A stretch of 63,252 bases of DNA. Origin: Georgenia satyanarayanai. Lineage in GTDB: Bacteria; Actinomycetota; Actinomycetes; Actinomycetales; Actinomycetaceae. The translations under genes and the position numbers were made by a program. The notes beneath the pieces were generated by a model. It was not told where the DNA came from. It ran no database searches and was given only the letters and a program-made list of their open reading frames with translations. Location of the stretch: positions 1 to 63,252 of the forward strand of contig NZ_VUKC01000020.1 in NCBI RefSeq assembly GCF_009193135.1. Reading direction: 5' to 3'. Positions 55,711-63,252 of this stretch are shown here, one piece after another; within the stretch, counting starts at the first letter, position 1; every line of letters starts with the position of its first letter.

Positions 55711-57060
55711 GTGAAGGACAGCACCACCGCCGACGACTGCGCCGACCTCGAGGACGCGCTGTCGGCCCAGGACCTCCCGGCTCTCATCGCCGTCCTGGCC
55801 GAGATGTCGACCAGCGAGATCATCCCCGCGCTGGAACGGTTGAGCCTCAAGGAGCGGGCGCTGGTCTACCGGTTGCTTCCCAAGGACAGGGCGCTGGAGG
55901 TCTTCGAGGGGCTGGACGCGACCCTCCAGGGGGACCTGGTCCAGGGGCTGCAAGACGAGGACGTCGCCGCGGTGTTCGCCGCGATGGACCCCGATGACCG
56001 GGTGAGCCTGCTCGATGAGCTGCCGGCCTCGGTGGCCACCCGCCTGCTCCACGGACTGCCCCGGGCCGAGCGTGACCTCACTGCCGCCGTGCTGGGATAC
56101 CCGCACGGTTCGATCGGTCGCCGGATGAGCCCGGAGTACGTCACCACCCACCCCCACCTCACTGCCGGCGAGAGCCTGGACCGGGTACGGGCCAGGCTGG
56201 CGGACGCGGAGACGGTCTACACCCTGCCGGTGCTCGACGGGCAGCGGCGGCTGGTGGGTGTCGTCAGTCTGCGAGACCTCCTGGGGGCGGCCTCCGACAC
56301 CCCGGTGGCCGACCTCATGCAGGAACCTCACTCGGCGCTGGTCACCGAGGACGCGGAGACCGCGGCTCGGCGCTGCGCGGAGCAGAGACTGCTCGCGCTG
56401 CCGATCGTGGACGCCGAGCGGCGTCTCGTGGGCATCCTCACGGTCGATGACGCCCTGTGGGTCCTGGAGGAGGCGGACTCGGAGGACCAGGCGCGTATCG
56501 GCGGGTCCGAGCCCCTGCGCCGGCCCTACCTGTCGACGCCGGTGGGCTCGATCGTGCGCTCCCGGGTGGTGTGGCTGCTCGTGCTGGCAGTCGGGGCGAC
56601 GCTCACCGTGCAGGTGCTGGAGGTCTTCGAGGAGACGCTCGAGCAGATGGTGGTGCTCTCCCTGTTCATCCCCCTGCTCATCGGCACAGGAGGCAACGCA
56701 GGGAACCAGGCCGCCACCACCATCACCCGCGCCCTGGCCCTGGAGGACGTCAGGCCGAGGGACATCTTCCGGGTCCTGGCTCGGGAGGTCCGCGTGGGCC
56801 TCAGTCTCGGACTGCTGCTCGGAACGGTGGGTCTGGTGTTCGCCACCTTGGCCTACGGCGCACCCATCGGGGCCGTGGTCGGGCTGACGCTGCTCAGCAT
56901 CTGCACGATGGCCGCCGCCGTCGGCGGTGTGATGCCGTTGGTGGCCCGGGTCGTCCGGGCCGATCCGGCGGTGTTCTCCAACCCGTTCATCACGACGTTC
57001 GTCGACGCCACCGGCCTGGTGATCTACTTCCTCATCGCCATGGCCGTCCTGCAGCTGTGA
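55711..57060 (+). CDS. mgtE: Magnesium transporter MgtE
   Basis: A 449-residue Mg2+ channel-transporter. The cytoplasmic MgtE N domain (about 15-125, helical repeats), a CBS pair (about 125-245, with YTLPVLDGQRRLVGVVSLRDLL and LALPIVDAERRLVGILTVDDAL) and five membrane helices (from about 280) are all present. The filter region is IPLLIGTGGNAGNQAATTITRAL. The GTG at 55711 follows GAAGAGG; an earlier in-frame ATG at 55567 would add a non-conserved 48 residues. Its stop overlaps the next gene start. Confidence 0.93.
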   Translation: MKDSTTADDCADLEDALSAQDLPALIAVLAEMSTSEIIPALERLSLKERALVYRLLPKDRALEVFEGLDATLQGDLVQGLQDEDVAAVFAAMDPDDRVSLLDELPASVATRLLHGLPRAERDLTAAVLGYPHGSIGRRMSPEYVTTHPHLTAGESLDRVRARLADAETVYTLPVLDGQRRLVGVVSLRDLLGAASDTPVADLMQEPHSALVTEDAETAARRCAEQRLLALPIVDAERRLVGILTVDDALWVLEEADSEDQARIGGSEPLRRPYLSTPVGSIVRSRVVWLLVLAVGATLTVQVLEVFEETLEQMVVLSLFIPLLIGTGGNAGNQAATTITRALALEDVRPRDIFRVLAREVRVGLSLGLLLGTVGLVFATLAYGAPIGAVVGLTLLSICTMAAAVGGVMPLVARVVRADPAVFSNPFITTFVDATGLVIYFLIAMAVLQL

Positions 57061-57719
57061 CCGCCGGCGCCGAGCGGCCTGCGGCACCGCGTCCGCTCCT
57101 GCACGCCGCCGCGTGGTGGGCCACCGGGCTCGTGCTGGTCACAGCCGCCCTGCTGCTCACCGCGCCGTCCACCCGCCTGTACCTCGCCGTCGCGCACACC
57201 CGCGTCGAGTGGCCTGACCAGGTGGCCGACGTCCTGGTGGTCGCCCTCACGTCGGCCGTTGCGCTGCAGACGTGGCGCCTCCGCCGCGCGCGGGAACGCA
57301 TTGCCACCGCCGTCGCCAGCGGTGTCGGCGTCCTGCTCGCCTACGGGACCAGCGAAGCACTCAAAGTGGTGCTCGCTCGGGAACGACCGTGCCGCGCGGT
57401 TCTACCCGACCCCCAGTGCCCCGGCGCCGGGAACTGGTCCTTCCCCAGCAACCACTCGACGATCGCCTTCTCACTGGCCACCGCCCTCGTCCTGCTGAGC
57501 GCCAGTGCCTGGGCATGGAGCGCCTACCTGGCCGCCATTGCGACTGCGGCCTCCCGGGTTGTCGACGGTGTCCACCTCCCACACGACACCCTCGCCGGAG
57601 CCGCGCTCGGCATCTGCACCACCGCGGCCCTCAGCATCCTCCTCACCCCCCACGCCCTCGCCCTCATCGAGAAGCTCGCCCGGATGTACGAGCGGCGACG
57701 CGGCCGGGCGCACCACTGA
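57057..57719 (+). CDS. PAP2-family membrane phosphatase
   Basis: A 220-residue integral membrane phosphatase of the PAP2/lipid phosphate phosphatase superfamily. The three motifs read KVVLARERPC (KxxxxxxRP), FPSNHSTIAF (PSGH variant with Asn for Gly) and SRVVDGVHLPHDTLAG (SRxxxxxHxxxD). Helices surround them. Likely substrates are phosphatidic acid, undecaprenyl diphosphate or similar lipid phosphates. GTGA overlap with mgtE indicates one operon and coupled translation. Confidence 0.88.
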   Translation: MTAGAERPAAPRPLLHAAAWWATGLVLVTAALLLTAPSTRLYLAVAHTRVEWPDQVADVLVVALTSAVALQTWRLRRARERIATAVASGVGVLLAYGTSEALKVVLARERPCRAVLPDPQCPGAGNWSFPSNHSTIAFSLATALVLLSASAWAWSAYLAAIATAASRVVDGVHLPHDTLAGAALGICTTAALSILLTPHALALIEKLARMYERRRGRAHH

Positions 57720-57735
57720 GGCCCGTCCGGCCTTG

Positions 57736-57805
57736 GTGAGCCGATCGCTCACGGCTCACGAGCGAGCGATGCCTGGCTCCGCCTATCCGCTTTGCTCCGC
57801 CAGGC
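57736..57805. terminator. Hairpins between convergent PAP2 and LON-domain genes
   Basis: GTGAGCCG/CGGCTCAC (57736-57743 with 57752-57759) and GCCTGGC/GCCAGGC (57771-57777 with 57799-57805) lie in the 144-base convergent gap. Terminator function is likely though no U-tract follows. Confidence 0.45.
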
Positions 57806-57863
57806 GTCTTTCAGGCTTCCGCTCCGAACCGCTGCTCGGCGCACGGTGGTCCGTTCCGGCGAC

Positions 57864-58520
57864 TCACGGTGACAGGTCCCCGTCGCCGGGCGGCTGGTCC
57901 GGCCACCCCGCGGTGAAGCGGAGATCCACGGCCCGCGTCTCGTCCACCAGCGTGGTCAGCAGCTCCGCCGCGGTCGCCGAGCGCAGCAGCGCGTAGTGAT
58001 CCAGCGGGCCGAGCGGTGCGATACCGGCGACCTGCCAGATGCGTCTCGCCGGCTCTGCGGAGAGCTCTATGTCAGGCGGCCACGGGAGCTCGACGAACTC
58101 GCTCGCTCTGGTCAAGGTCGCGCGCACCAGCGCCTCGGCCTCGGCGAGCATCGACACGGCAGGTGGGTCGAGTGCCAACGTCTCGAGCTCGCGTACCTCG
58201 GCACGTGGGAACGGGTCATCCTGGAGCCAGCGGACGACCTCGAACCGTGTCGCACCCGTCGCGAGCAGCCTGATCGAGCCCTCGTCGATCTCGACCGACT
58301 GGATGCGTGCCACTGTGCCCACCTCGAACCGGGCGTCGCCGCCGCCGACCTCCGAGCCGCGCTCGATCAGGACCACGCCGAACTCGCGCTCGGGTTCCCC
58401 GAGCACCGAGGCGAGCATCGCGATGTAGCGAGGCTCGAAGACTCGCAGCGGCAACGGCATGCCGGGCAGCAGCACGGAGCCGAGCGGGAACATCGCCAGT
58501 TCACGCGTCTCGGCGGACAT
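57864..58520 (-). CDS. LON substrate-binding-domain protein
   Basis: A 218-residue stand-alone LON N-terminal (LON_substr_bdg) protein. ELAMFPLGSVLLPGMPLPLRVFEPRY at the start and GTVARIQSVEIDEGSIRLLATGATRFEV in the middle are the domain pattern, followed by a helical bundle. There is no AAA+ or protease domain. Function of single-domain LON proteins in actinobacteria is unknown. The ATG at 58520 starts the conserved domain. Confidence 0.88.
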   Translation of the reverse strand: MSAETRELAMFPLGSVLLPGMPLPLRVFEPRYIAMLASVLGEPEREFGVVLIERGSEVGGGDARFEVGTVARIQSVEIDEGSIRLLATGATRFEVVRWLQDDPFPRAEVRELETLALDPPAVSMLAEAEALVRATLTRASEFVELPWPPDIELSAEPARRIWQVAGIAPLGPLDHYALLRSATAAELLTTLVDETRAVDLRFTAGWPDQPPGDGDLSP

Positions 58521-58701
58521 GACTGTGATCCTCCCGCGACCGGCGCGCCGCGGCGAGCCCGGCGCAGGATGGCGGGCGGCGACAGGCTCGCTCCCGTACC
58601 TTGCCCGGAGGTCCTGCCCGCCCGTCCGCGGGGGGAGCACCAGCAGCCGCCGGGGGCAATGACTGGGCATCGTCTGTCATCACGCTCGCGGCGCCCCGGT
58701 C

Positions 58702-58707
58702 TACTGT
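58702..58707 (+). promoter_or_regulatory. -10 box of the DUF427 gene
   Basis: TACTGT, six bases, ATG: a good -10 with leaderless spacing. Confidence 0.5.
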
Positions 58708-58713
58708 CGATGC

Positions 58714-59274
58714 ATGACGCACAGTGACCGCCCGGACTGGAGTCCCCGCACGCCACCCCCGGGCGGGCAGGTCGCCGTCCCACCCGGGCCGGGTCAGGAG
58801 TCGGTGTGGGACTACCCCCGCCCACCCGTCGTGCAGCCGACTGCGGAGCATGTTCGGGTGCTGCTCGGGACGACCGTCGTCGCCGACACCCGACGTGCCC
58901 TGCGGGTGCTGGAGACGTCCCACCCGCCGACCTACTACCTGCCGGTCGCCGACATCACCGACGGTGCCCTCGTCGCTGCGGCCGCGCCGACCACCGTGTG
59001 TGAGTTCAAGGGGCGCGCCACGTACGCGGACGTCGTCGGCCGCGATGAGACCGGAGCGAGGGTGGTGGCGCCGGCCGGTGCCTGGACCTACCCCGAGCCC
59101 TCTCCCGGGTACCAGACGCTGGTCGGGTACGTCGCGTTCTACCCGGGCCGAATGACCCTGTGCACCGTTGACGGCGAACCGGTCCGGCCGCAGGCCGGAG
59201 GGTTCTACGGCGGCTGGTGCACCCGCCGTGTGGTCGGCCCGTTCAAGGGTGAGGCCGGGACCCGCGGCTGGTGA
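58714..59274 (+). CDS. DUF427-family protein
   Basis: A 186-residue protein with a DUF427 domain: VWDYPRPPVVQPTAEHVRVLLGTTVVADTRRALRVLETSHPPTYYLP, CEFKGRATYADVVG, WTYPEPSPGYQTLVGYVAFYPGRM and the closing VRPQAGGFYGGWCTRRVVGPFKG. The fold is a small beta-rich CATRA-like or SH3-like domain of unknown function, frequent in actinobacteria. A short Pro-rich N-terminus precedes it. It is divergent from the LON-domain gene. Confidence 0.9.
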   Translation: MTHSDRPDWSPRTPPPGGQVAVPPGPGQESVWDYPRPPVVQPTAEHVRVLLGTTVVADTRRALRVLETSHPPTYYLPVADITDGALVAAAAPTTVCEFKGRATYADVVGRDETGARVVAPAGAWTYPEPSPGYQTLVGYVAFYPGRMTLCTVDGEPVRPQAGGFYGGWCTRRVVGPFKGEAGTRGW

Positions 59275-59368
59275 CGGCGATCGCCGGTCACCTCGTCGAG
59301 CTGGGCGACGACGCGACCGAGTAGCGGCTTGCCACGGCCGTGGTGCGCGGTCATTGCCGGACCCGTGT

Positions 59369-59738
59369 TCATCGGATGAGCCGTACGCGTAGTGGGAGGT
59401 CGAGATCGGCCCATGCCCGATCGGCAGTCAGGACTTCAGCCGGGGTGCTGCGGACCGTCAGCGTGAGACAGCACCTATCGCCCAGCGAGGGGTTCTTGTC
59501 TCATGTCCAGTGACCGCATGGCTCCCGCCAGCTCAGCGTCCTCCTCCAGGACCGGCTCGATGACGACGCCGGCCGCAGTGAGCAGTCCACGGGCTCGACG
59601 CGCATCGACTCCAACGTCGACCAGCGTCCCGATCACCTCAGCGAGGTTGTCTTGACCCGCTTCAACGTCTTGACCCCACTGGCGGATCTGCTCCGCGCTC
59701 ACCATGAAGACCATCTCGTAAGTCGAATGGGCGATCAT
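59369..59738 (-). pseudogene. Frameshifted VapC-type PIN toxin remnant
   Basis: On the minus strand one frame reads [23 protein letters not shown]...[17 protein letters not shown] and a second frame resumes as [16 protein letters not shown] and [13 protein letters not shown] then RVRLIR-stop at 59369. Joined, these match the middle and C-terminal parts of VapC PIN toxins. The change of frame lies in the AAGAACCCC stretch near 59490-59500 and a single base would repair it. The N-terminal catalytic strand (LDASALLA) is missing, so the gene is dead. No antitoxin was found beside it. Confidence 0.72.
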
Positions 59739-59890
59739 CGGAAGCACCCATTGGGGGCAGGCACTTGAGCACCGAGCACTTGCGCCCGGAGAAGGAGAGG
59801 TAGTCGCTGGTGGTGCCGGGTTCTGCCCGGTGCTCGAGCCGACCACTGAAGCGGTGGCGCGGCCGGGCCGATCCCTTCGGGAGGTGCGCC

Positions 59891-60505
59891 ATGGGCGCAC
59901 TACGTGTCGGATACGCCCGATGTTCTACCGATCAGCAAGACCTCACCGCTCAGCGCGACGCCCTGCTCATCCTGGGCGTGGAGAGCGAACGCATCTACGT
60001 CGATCACGGCCTGACCGGCACCAACCGGGAACGCCCCGGCCTGCGTGAGGCCCTGGCCGCATGTCGTGCTGGGGACACCCTGGTGGTCACGAAGCTCGAC
60101 CGTCTGGCCCGGTCCCTGCCGGATGCGCGGGCGATCGCTGATGAGTTGACCGCTCGACAGGTGAGCCTCTCGCTCGGCGGGTCCATCTACGACCCGACCG
60201 ACGCAGTTGGCCGTCTGCTTTTCAACGTGCTCGCCATGGTTGCCGAGTTCGAGTCCGACCTGATCCGGCTGCGCACGGTCGAGGGCATGAAGGTCGCGAA
60301 GGCCAAGGGTCGACTGAAGGGTAGACAGCCCAAACTCAGCCGTAAGCAGGAAGCCCACCTGGTGTCGCTGGTGCACAGCGGCGAGTACAGCACTCTCGAG
60401 GTCGCCGAACTGTTCGGCGTCGGTCGCTCTACCGTCTACCGCGCCATCCAGCGCCAACGATTGGCAGCCAAGGCCGAGCTCGCCGTCGCGCCGGCACGAG
60501 CTTGA
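59891..60505 (+). CDS. Serine recombinase (Tn3-type resolvase)
   Basis: A 204-residue site-specific recombinase. The catalytic serine is Ser12 in [12 protein letters not shown], the arginine pair lies in [12 protein letters not shown] (about 70-81) and the long E-helix in [25 protein letters not shown]-terminal helix-turn-helix ([21 protein letters not shown]) binds DNA. The length is typical of resolvases or small invertases. No transposase gene is adjacent, so it may be left from a lost transposon or an integrated plasmid. Confidence 0.92.
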   Translation: MGALRVGYARCSTDQQDLTAQRDALLILGVESERIYVDHGLTGTNRERPGLREALAACRAGDTLVVTKLDRLARSLPDARAIADELTARQVSLSLGGSIYDPTDAVGRLLFNVLAMVAEFESDLIRLRTVEGMKVAKAKGRLKGRQPKLSRKQEAHLVSLVHSGEYSTLEVAELFGVGRSTVYRAIQRQRLAAKAELAVAPARA

Positions 60506-60512
60506 ACCCCCC

Positions 60513-60553
60513 TGCCGGCGTCCCGCAACGGACACTTTCACGGGACGCCGGCA
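60513..60553 (+). terminator. Inverted repeat after the resolvase gene
   Basis: TGCCGGCGTCCCG (60513-60525) and its complement (60541-60553) flank a 15-base loop, nine bases after the stop. It may terminate transcription or be one end of the element that carried the resolvase. Confidence 0.55.
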
Positions 60554-60960
60554 AGCCAGTTCCCTCGAAGCCAGCCACGGGGCTGCGCCCGACCGGGGAT
60601 CCTCTCGGCGCGTCCCGCCTCTAGCCAGCTGCGGGAACAGTCGGTGCTCTTGGCGGAGGCGATGTCATGCGTGTGGCTGGCCGCACGGGAGCGTCGGTCG
60701 GGCTATGGTCGAACAAAGAGTCAGAAATGCACTTGCGGCAGTGAGGTGTGCTCCCAATGGACCCCTTCTCGTGAATCGTTCTCAGCGTGCCGCACTTGGA
60801 GTCTGGGGCTTACGTGACTTACTGGGTGGTACGGCCCGCGGTGAGAGACGGCATGGGCGACCACTCAGGACGTCGACAGGACTGACCCCTCGAAGGGTGC
60901 CGTCCGCCCTGCTGTGGCTTCACGGCCGCGCCAACTCCAGGGGTAGTGGCAGGCTGCCCT
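60554..60960. other. Gene-poor stretch
   Basis: About 400 bases between the resolvase hairpin and the next gene. Open frames exist but none shows a recognisable domain, ribosome site or codon pattern of a real gene. The DNA has more AT than the core genes and may be remnant sequence. Confidence 0.5.
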
Positions 60961-61944
60961 ATGCCTGAACCGTTCGCGTGGGTCCCCGACATCTCGCGGG
61001 GCGAGTGGCTGCGGCCCATGGAGTCTGAGCCCTTCGGCAGCATCCTGTCGGTGGTGCCCGCCGGCTTCGAGGCGTACGCGCGGGTGTTCCACCCCGTCCA
61101 GCGTGACCGACCCCGCGACACCAGGACGTGGCACGGGGTCGACCAGGCGACGCACTTCCAGTGCGTGCGAAACCTCGAGCACGCGATCGAGGACCAGTGG
61201 ACCAGCTGGGCGGCCACCGCGGCGTCCTTCGGCACGACGATGCACCCCGAGGCCCAGTTCGCCCGACTGGTCCGGCAGGCGCCCGGTCCGGCGGACGACG
61301 TGGTCGGTCTGGACGGCTGGCGCTACTTCCCGCCGCAGGAGGGCTGCCTTGACGCCGCCGCACTCTCCGTGGCCGCAACGGTGCTGACTGAGCACACCAC
61401 GACTCCGACCGCTGGCGTCGCCGCAGTATGGGAGGGCTGGGGCGGGCTGATGAGTGCGGGGGCGCGCATGCAGCTGGTGCTGGCCTCCTCAGGTCTGCGA
61501 CGGCTGGCGGTGACCGCGCGCCAAGTAGGGGCCAGGGTTCGCGACGCGCTGGGGTACCGCTTCGGCGCATCGCTGAGGCATGCCAAGCCGGGCACCGGGA
61601 TCCTGTCGCGCGAGGTGGCCACGGGGCCGCGGTTCGACCTGCACGGCGGCACGGGACGCAGCTATGTGCTGTTCGAGGCCGGCGCAGCGGACTTCGTGGA
61701 CGTCCGATGGACCGACCGGGCGCCATGGATCGACGAAGCGATCTGGGCGCAGTCGCCCAGCATTATCTGGCCCGATGACCACGCGTGGGTGCTGGCCACC
61801 GAGATCGACTTCGACTCCACGCTCGTGGCAGGCACCCGGGTGCTGGTCGAGGAACTCGTACACACGCCCGGCCTGGAGGTGCTCCCCGTCCCCTCCGACG
61901 CCGACCTCAGTTGGCAGGGGGATGCGCTCGACCACCCTGAGTAA
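60961..61944 (+). CDS. Actinobacterial protein of unknown function
   Basis: A 327-residue soluble protein without signal peptide or membrane helices. It opens with PEPFAWVPDISRGEWLRPM and SILSVVPAGFEAYARVFHPV, and contains WRYFPPQEGCLD, repeated Trp-rich motifs and WPDDHAWVLATEIDFDSTLVAGT. I recall similar hypothetical proteins in other actinobacteria with phrases such as VVPxGFxAYARxxHP and WPxDRSWxVxTEVDxxxT, but know no function. The ATG at 60961 is chosen; a GTG at 60946 would add five residues. Confidence 0.72.
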   Translation: MPEPFAWVPDISRGEWLRPMESEPFGSILSVVPAGFEAYARVFHPVQRDRPRDTRTWHGVDQATHFQCVRNLEHAIEDQWTSWAATAASFGTTMHPEAQFARLVRQAPGPADDVVGLDGWRYFPPQEGCLDAAALSVAATVLTEHTTTPTAGVAAVWEGWGGLMSAGARMQLVLASSGLRRLAVTARQVGARVRDALGYRFGASLRHAKPGTGILSREVATGPRFDLHGGTGRSYVLFEAGAADFVDVRWTDRAPWIDEAIWAQSPSIIWPDDHAWVLATEIDFDSTLVAGTRVLVEELVHTPGLEVLPVPSDADLSWQGDALDHPE

Positions 61945-62063
61945 CGTCGCGCGCCATCGCCATTAAGAACATTCTTTGACATACCACCCGCGGCGCAGAT
62001 GCGGACCTTTTCCGCCGCGCTGACCAAGGTGGAGCGATTGCAGCCGCACCATGCTTCGGGCGG

Positions 62064-62210
62064 CCCTACGTCCGCCCCGACCTCAGTGAGGCCGAACACG
62101 CCGCCGCCTTCCCCGACTTCCTTCATCACTACACTCACCACCGCGGCCACACCGCCTTCAAGGACGCCTCACCCCCAAGCCACGTAGCCAAGCGCCGTGG
62201 TCAGCACGAC
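62064..62210 (+). mobile_element. IS481-type transposase C-terminal remnant
   Basis: The + frame from 62064 reads PYVRPDLSEAEHAAAFPDFL, then HHYTHHRGHTAF, then PPSHVAKRRGQHD. This is the end of the rve integrase domain in IS481/IS3-like transposases (YxxxxxRxxALxxWLHxYNHHRxHTAxGG.PPxSR). Nothing upstream restores the catalytic DDE residues and the frame runs into the next gene, so only the tail of the element remains. Confidence 0.68.
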
Positions 62211-62229
62211 TTGGCAAGGGAGATCGCGC

Positions 62230-62946
62230 GTGACAACAAGGCCCCGCTTCGAGGAGCTCGCATGGCGGTCGACCCCGATCGGCGAGCTGAGCCTGCGCCG
62301 CCGGGTGGAGCCGAGCCTCGGCGTCGACGTCTACGAGGTCAAGCTCGGCGACGAGTTCCTGATGTCCAGCCTGTTCACCGCGGCCGAGGAGGAGCTGGCC
62401 CGCCTCGCGTTGGCCGAACTCGACGAACCGGCCATCGACGTCGTCGTCGGCGGCTTGGGGCTGGGCTACACCGCGCGGACCGCACTGGCTGACGCCCGGG
62501 TGCGATCGCTGACGGTCGTGGACCTTCTCGAAGACGTCATCGACTGGCAGCGACGCGGTCTACTCCCGGGCGCCACAGAGCTGACCGATGACCCGCGCAC
62601 CGAGCTGGTCGCCGGAAACTTCTTCGCCAGAGCCGCGTCGGCCTCAGGCTTCGACGCGACCGCACCAGGGCGGCGCTTCCACGCCATCCTGCTGGACATC
62701 GACCACTCACCGCGCCACGTCCTGGACTCGACCAACGCGCGCTTCTACACCGAGCCGGGGCTGCGCGAGTTGGCCCGGCACCTGCTGCCCGGCGGCGTCT
62801 TCGCGCTATGGTCCGACGACCCGCCCGACGAGAGCTTCCGCGCGGTCGCCCAGGCAGTGTTCGCCACGGTGCGCGCGGTCGAGGTGAGCTTTCCGAACTT
62901 CTACACCGGCTCCACCTCCGCGAACACGATCTACCTGGCTCGCTGA
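62230..62946 (+). CDS. Spermidine synthase-like SAM-binding protein
   Basis: A 238-residue Rossmann-fold protein of the spermidine synthase/methyltransferase superfamily. The SAM/dcSAM loop is VVVGGLGLGYTARTAL (about 70-85), followed by LTVVDLLEDVIDWQRRG, then ILLDIDHSPRHVLD and LLPGGVFALWSDDPPDESF. The catalytic Asp of true spermidine synthases sits in HAILLDIDHSP, but the N-terminal polyamine site is not typical. The GTG at 62230 has AGGGAG upstream. It lies just after the transposase remnant. Confidence 0.78.
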   Translation: MTTRPRFEELAWRSTPIGELSLRRRVEPSLGVDVYEVKLGDEFLMSSLFTAAEEELARLALAELDEPAIDVVVGGLGLGYTARTALADARVRSLTVVDLLEDVIDWQRRGLLPGATELTDDPRTELVAGNFFARAASASGFDATAPGRRFHAILLDIDHSPRHVLDSTNARFYTEPGLRELARHLLPGGVFALWSDDPPDESFRAVAQAVFATVRAVEVSFPNFYTGSTSANTIYLAR

Positions 62947-63109
62947 TCTGGCAGCCGCCCTCGGCGAGGTCATACGCCCGGCCAGCGGGGTTGGAAGGTG
63001 GGCCAGAAATAGCACTCGGAGAATCTGCGATGCACGAACCCGTCGAGGGTCGCCGCCACCGGCTCGCAGCCTCCACGAATCAGACGCGAGTCACGTTCCG
63101 GAGGGGATC
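62947..63109. other. Intergenic stretch
   Basis: About 160 bases after the synthase-like gene with no frame, hairpin or promoter that I can support. Confidence 0.4.
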
Positions 63110-63252
63110 CTCACGAGGGACTCCAGCAGCGCGCGCCGTGCTCGGATGGTCGCCCGCATCGAGGAGGACTTCCTCGACCTGTTCGTCGTGTACTCCAGCG
63201 ACCTCGGGCTCCTGTCCGAGGAGTACGACCCCGGCAGTGGGTGCCTGGTCGG
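63110..63252 (+). pseudogene. Fragment resembling the C-terminal part of a GH15 (glucoamylase/trehalase-like) protein
   Basis: The + frame ends with RRARMVARIEEDFLDLFVVY, then SSDLGLLSEEYDPGSGCLVG, up to the window edge. The phrase GLLSEEYDP(x)SG(x)xxGN is characteristic of GH15 enzymes about 50-60 residues before their C-terminus. The preceding several hundred residues are absent, so this is a truncated gene or an unrelated short frame. The window cuts it off. Confidence 0.45.

Noticed and set aside
57057-57719. PAP2 protein as a broken enzyme because PSGH is PSNH
   Set aside because: The catalytic histidines and arginines of all three motifs are present, and Gly-to-Asn variants at this position exist among PAP2 proteins.
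60705-60968. Small protein gene after the resolvase
   Set aside because: No ribosome site, no domain and biased composition; the frame overlaps the start of the better-supported next gene.

Overview
The window is very GC-rich DNA with tightly packed genes, frequent GTG starts and many start codons placed directly behind a -10 box. The gene content points to a high-GC actinobacterium, most likely of the order Micrococcales: tig-clpP1-clpP2-clpX with a ClgR-like box, an Rv2629-type ribosome hibernation factor, coenzyme F420 enzymes, LPxTG surface proteins, a DUF427 protein and leader-controlled branched-chain amino acid genes. Genus cannot be fixed from sequence reading alone.

Layout. 1-150: tail of a 5S rRNA gene and its terminator. 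0.2-6.8 kb: ornithine aminotransferase, a polar amino acid ABC importer and a wall-anchored M14 carboxypeptidase. 6.9-22.4 kb: most of the isoleucine/valine/leucine pathway (ilvD, ilvB-ilvN-ilvC, leuB, ilvE, cimA), interrupted by a quinone oxidoreductase, a decayed gene, secreted proteins and an LPxTG thioester adhesin. ilvB and cimA each follow a short leader peptide with branched-chain codons and a terminator hairpin. 22.4-36.3 kb: housekeeping genes (lipoate ligase, YggS, M13 peptidase, RpiB, DNA repair pair ATL/Nei, deaminase, cysK-cysE, a GntR-controlled membrane protein, L32, tRNA-Gly). 36.4-42.8 kb: tRNA-Pro, trigger factor, ClpP1P2, ClpX, hibernation factor and chorismate mutase. 42.8-47.4 kb: acyl-CoA ligase and ValS. 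47.5-52.2 kb: an F420 module, with an F420-dependent oxidoreductase, CofE and a three-gene ABC importer matching the proposed F420-0 transporter. 52.4-55.5 kb: sugar porter, ProC and an SDR. 55.6-59.3 kb: MgtE-PAP2 operon with a structured leader, a LON-domain protein and DUF427. 59.3-63.25 kb: a decaying accessory tract with a frameshifted VapC toxin, a serine resolvase, an IS481-type transposase remnant, a GH15 fragment and two intact genes, one of unknown function.

Themes. Branched-chain synthesis runs through citramalate (cimA) and appears to be controlled by translation-coupled attenuation plus a possible operator at leuB. Cysteine synthesis (cysK-cysE) has a candidate cysteine-containing upstream ORF. 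The F420 genes lack core F420 biosynthesis in this window and look like a salvage system in which imported F420-0 is polyglutamylated by CofE.
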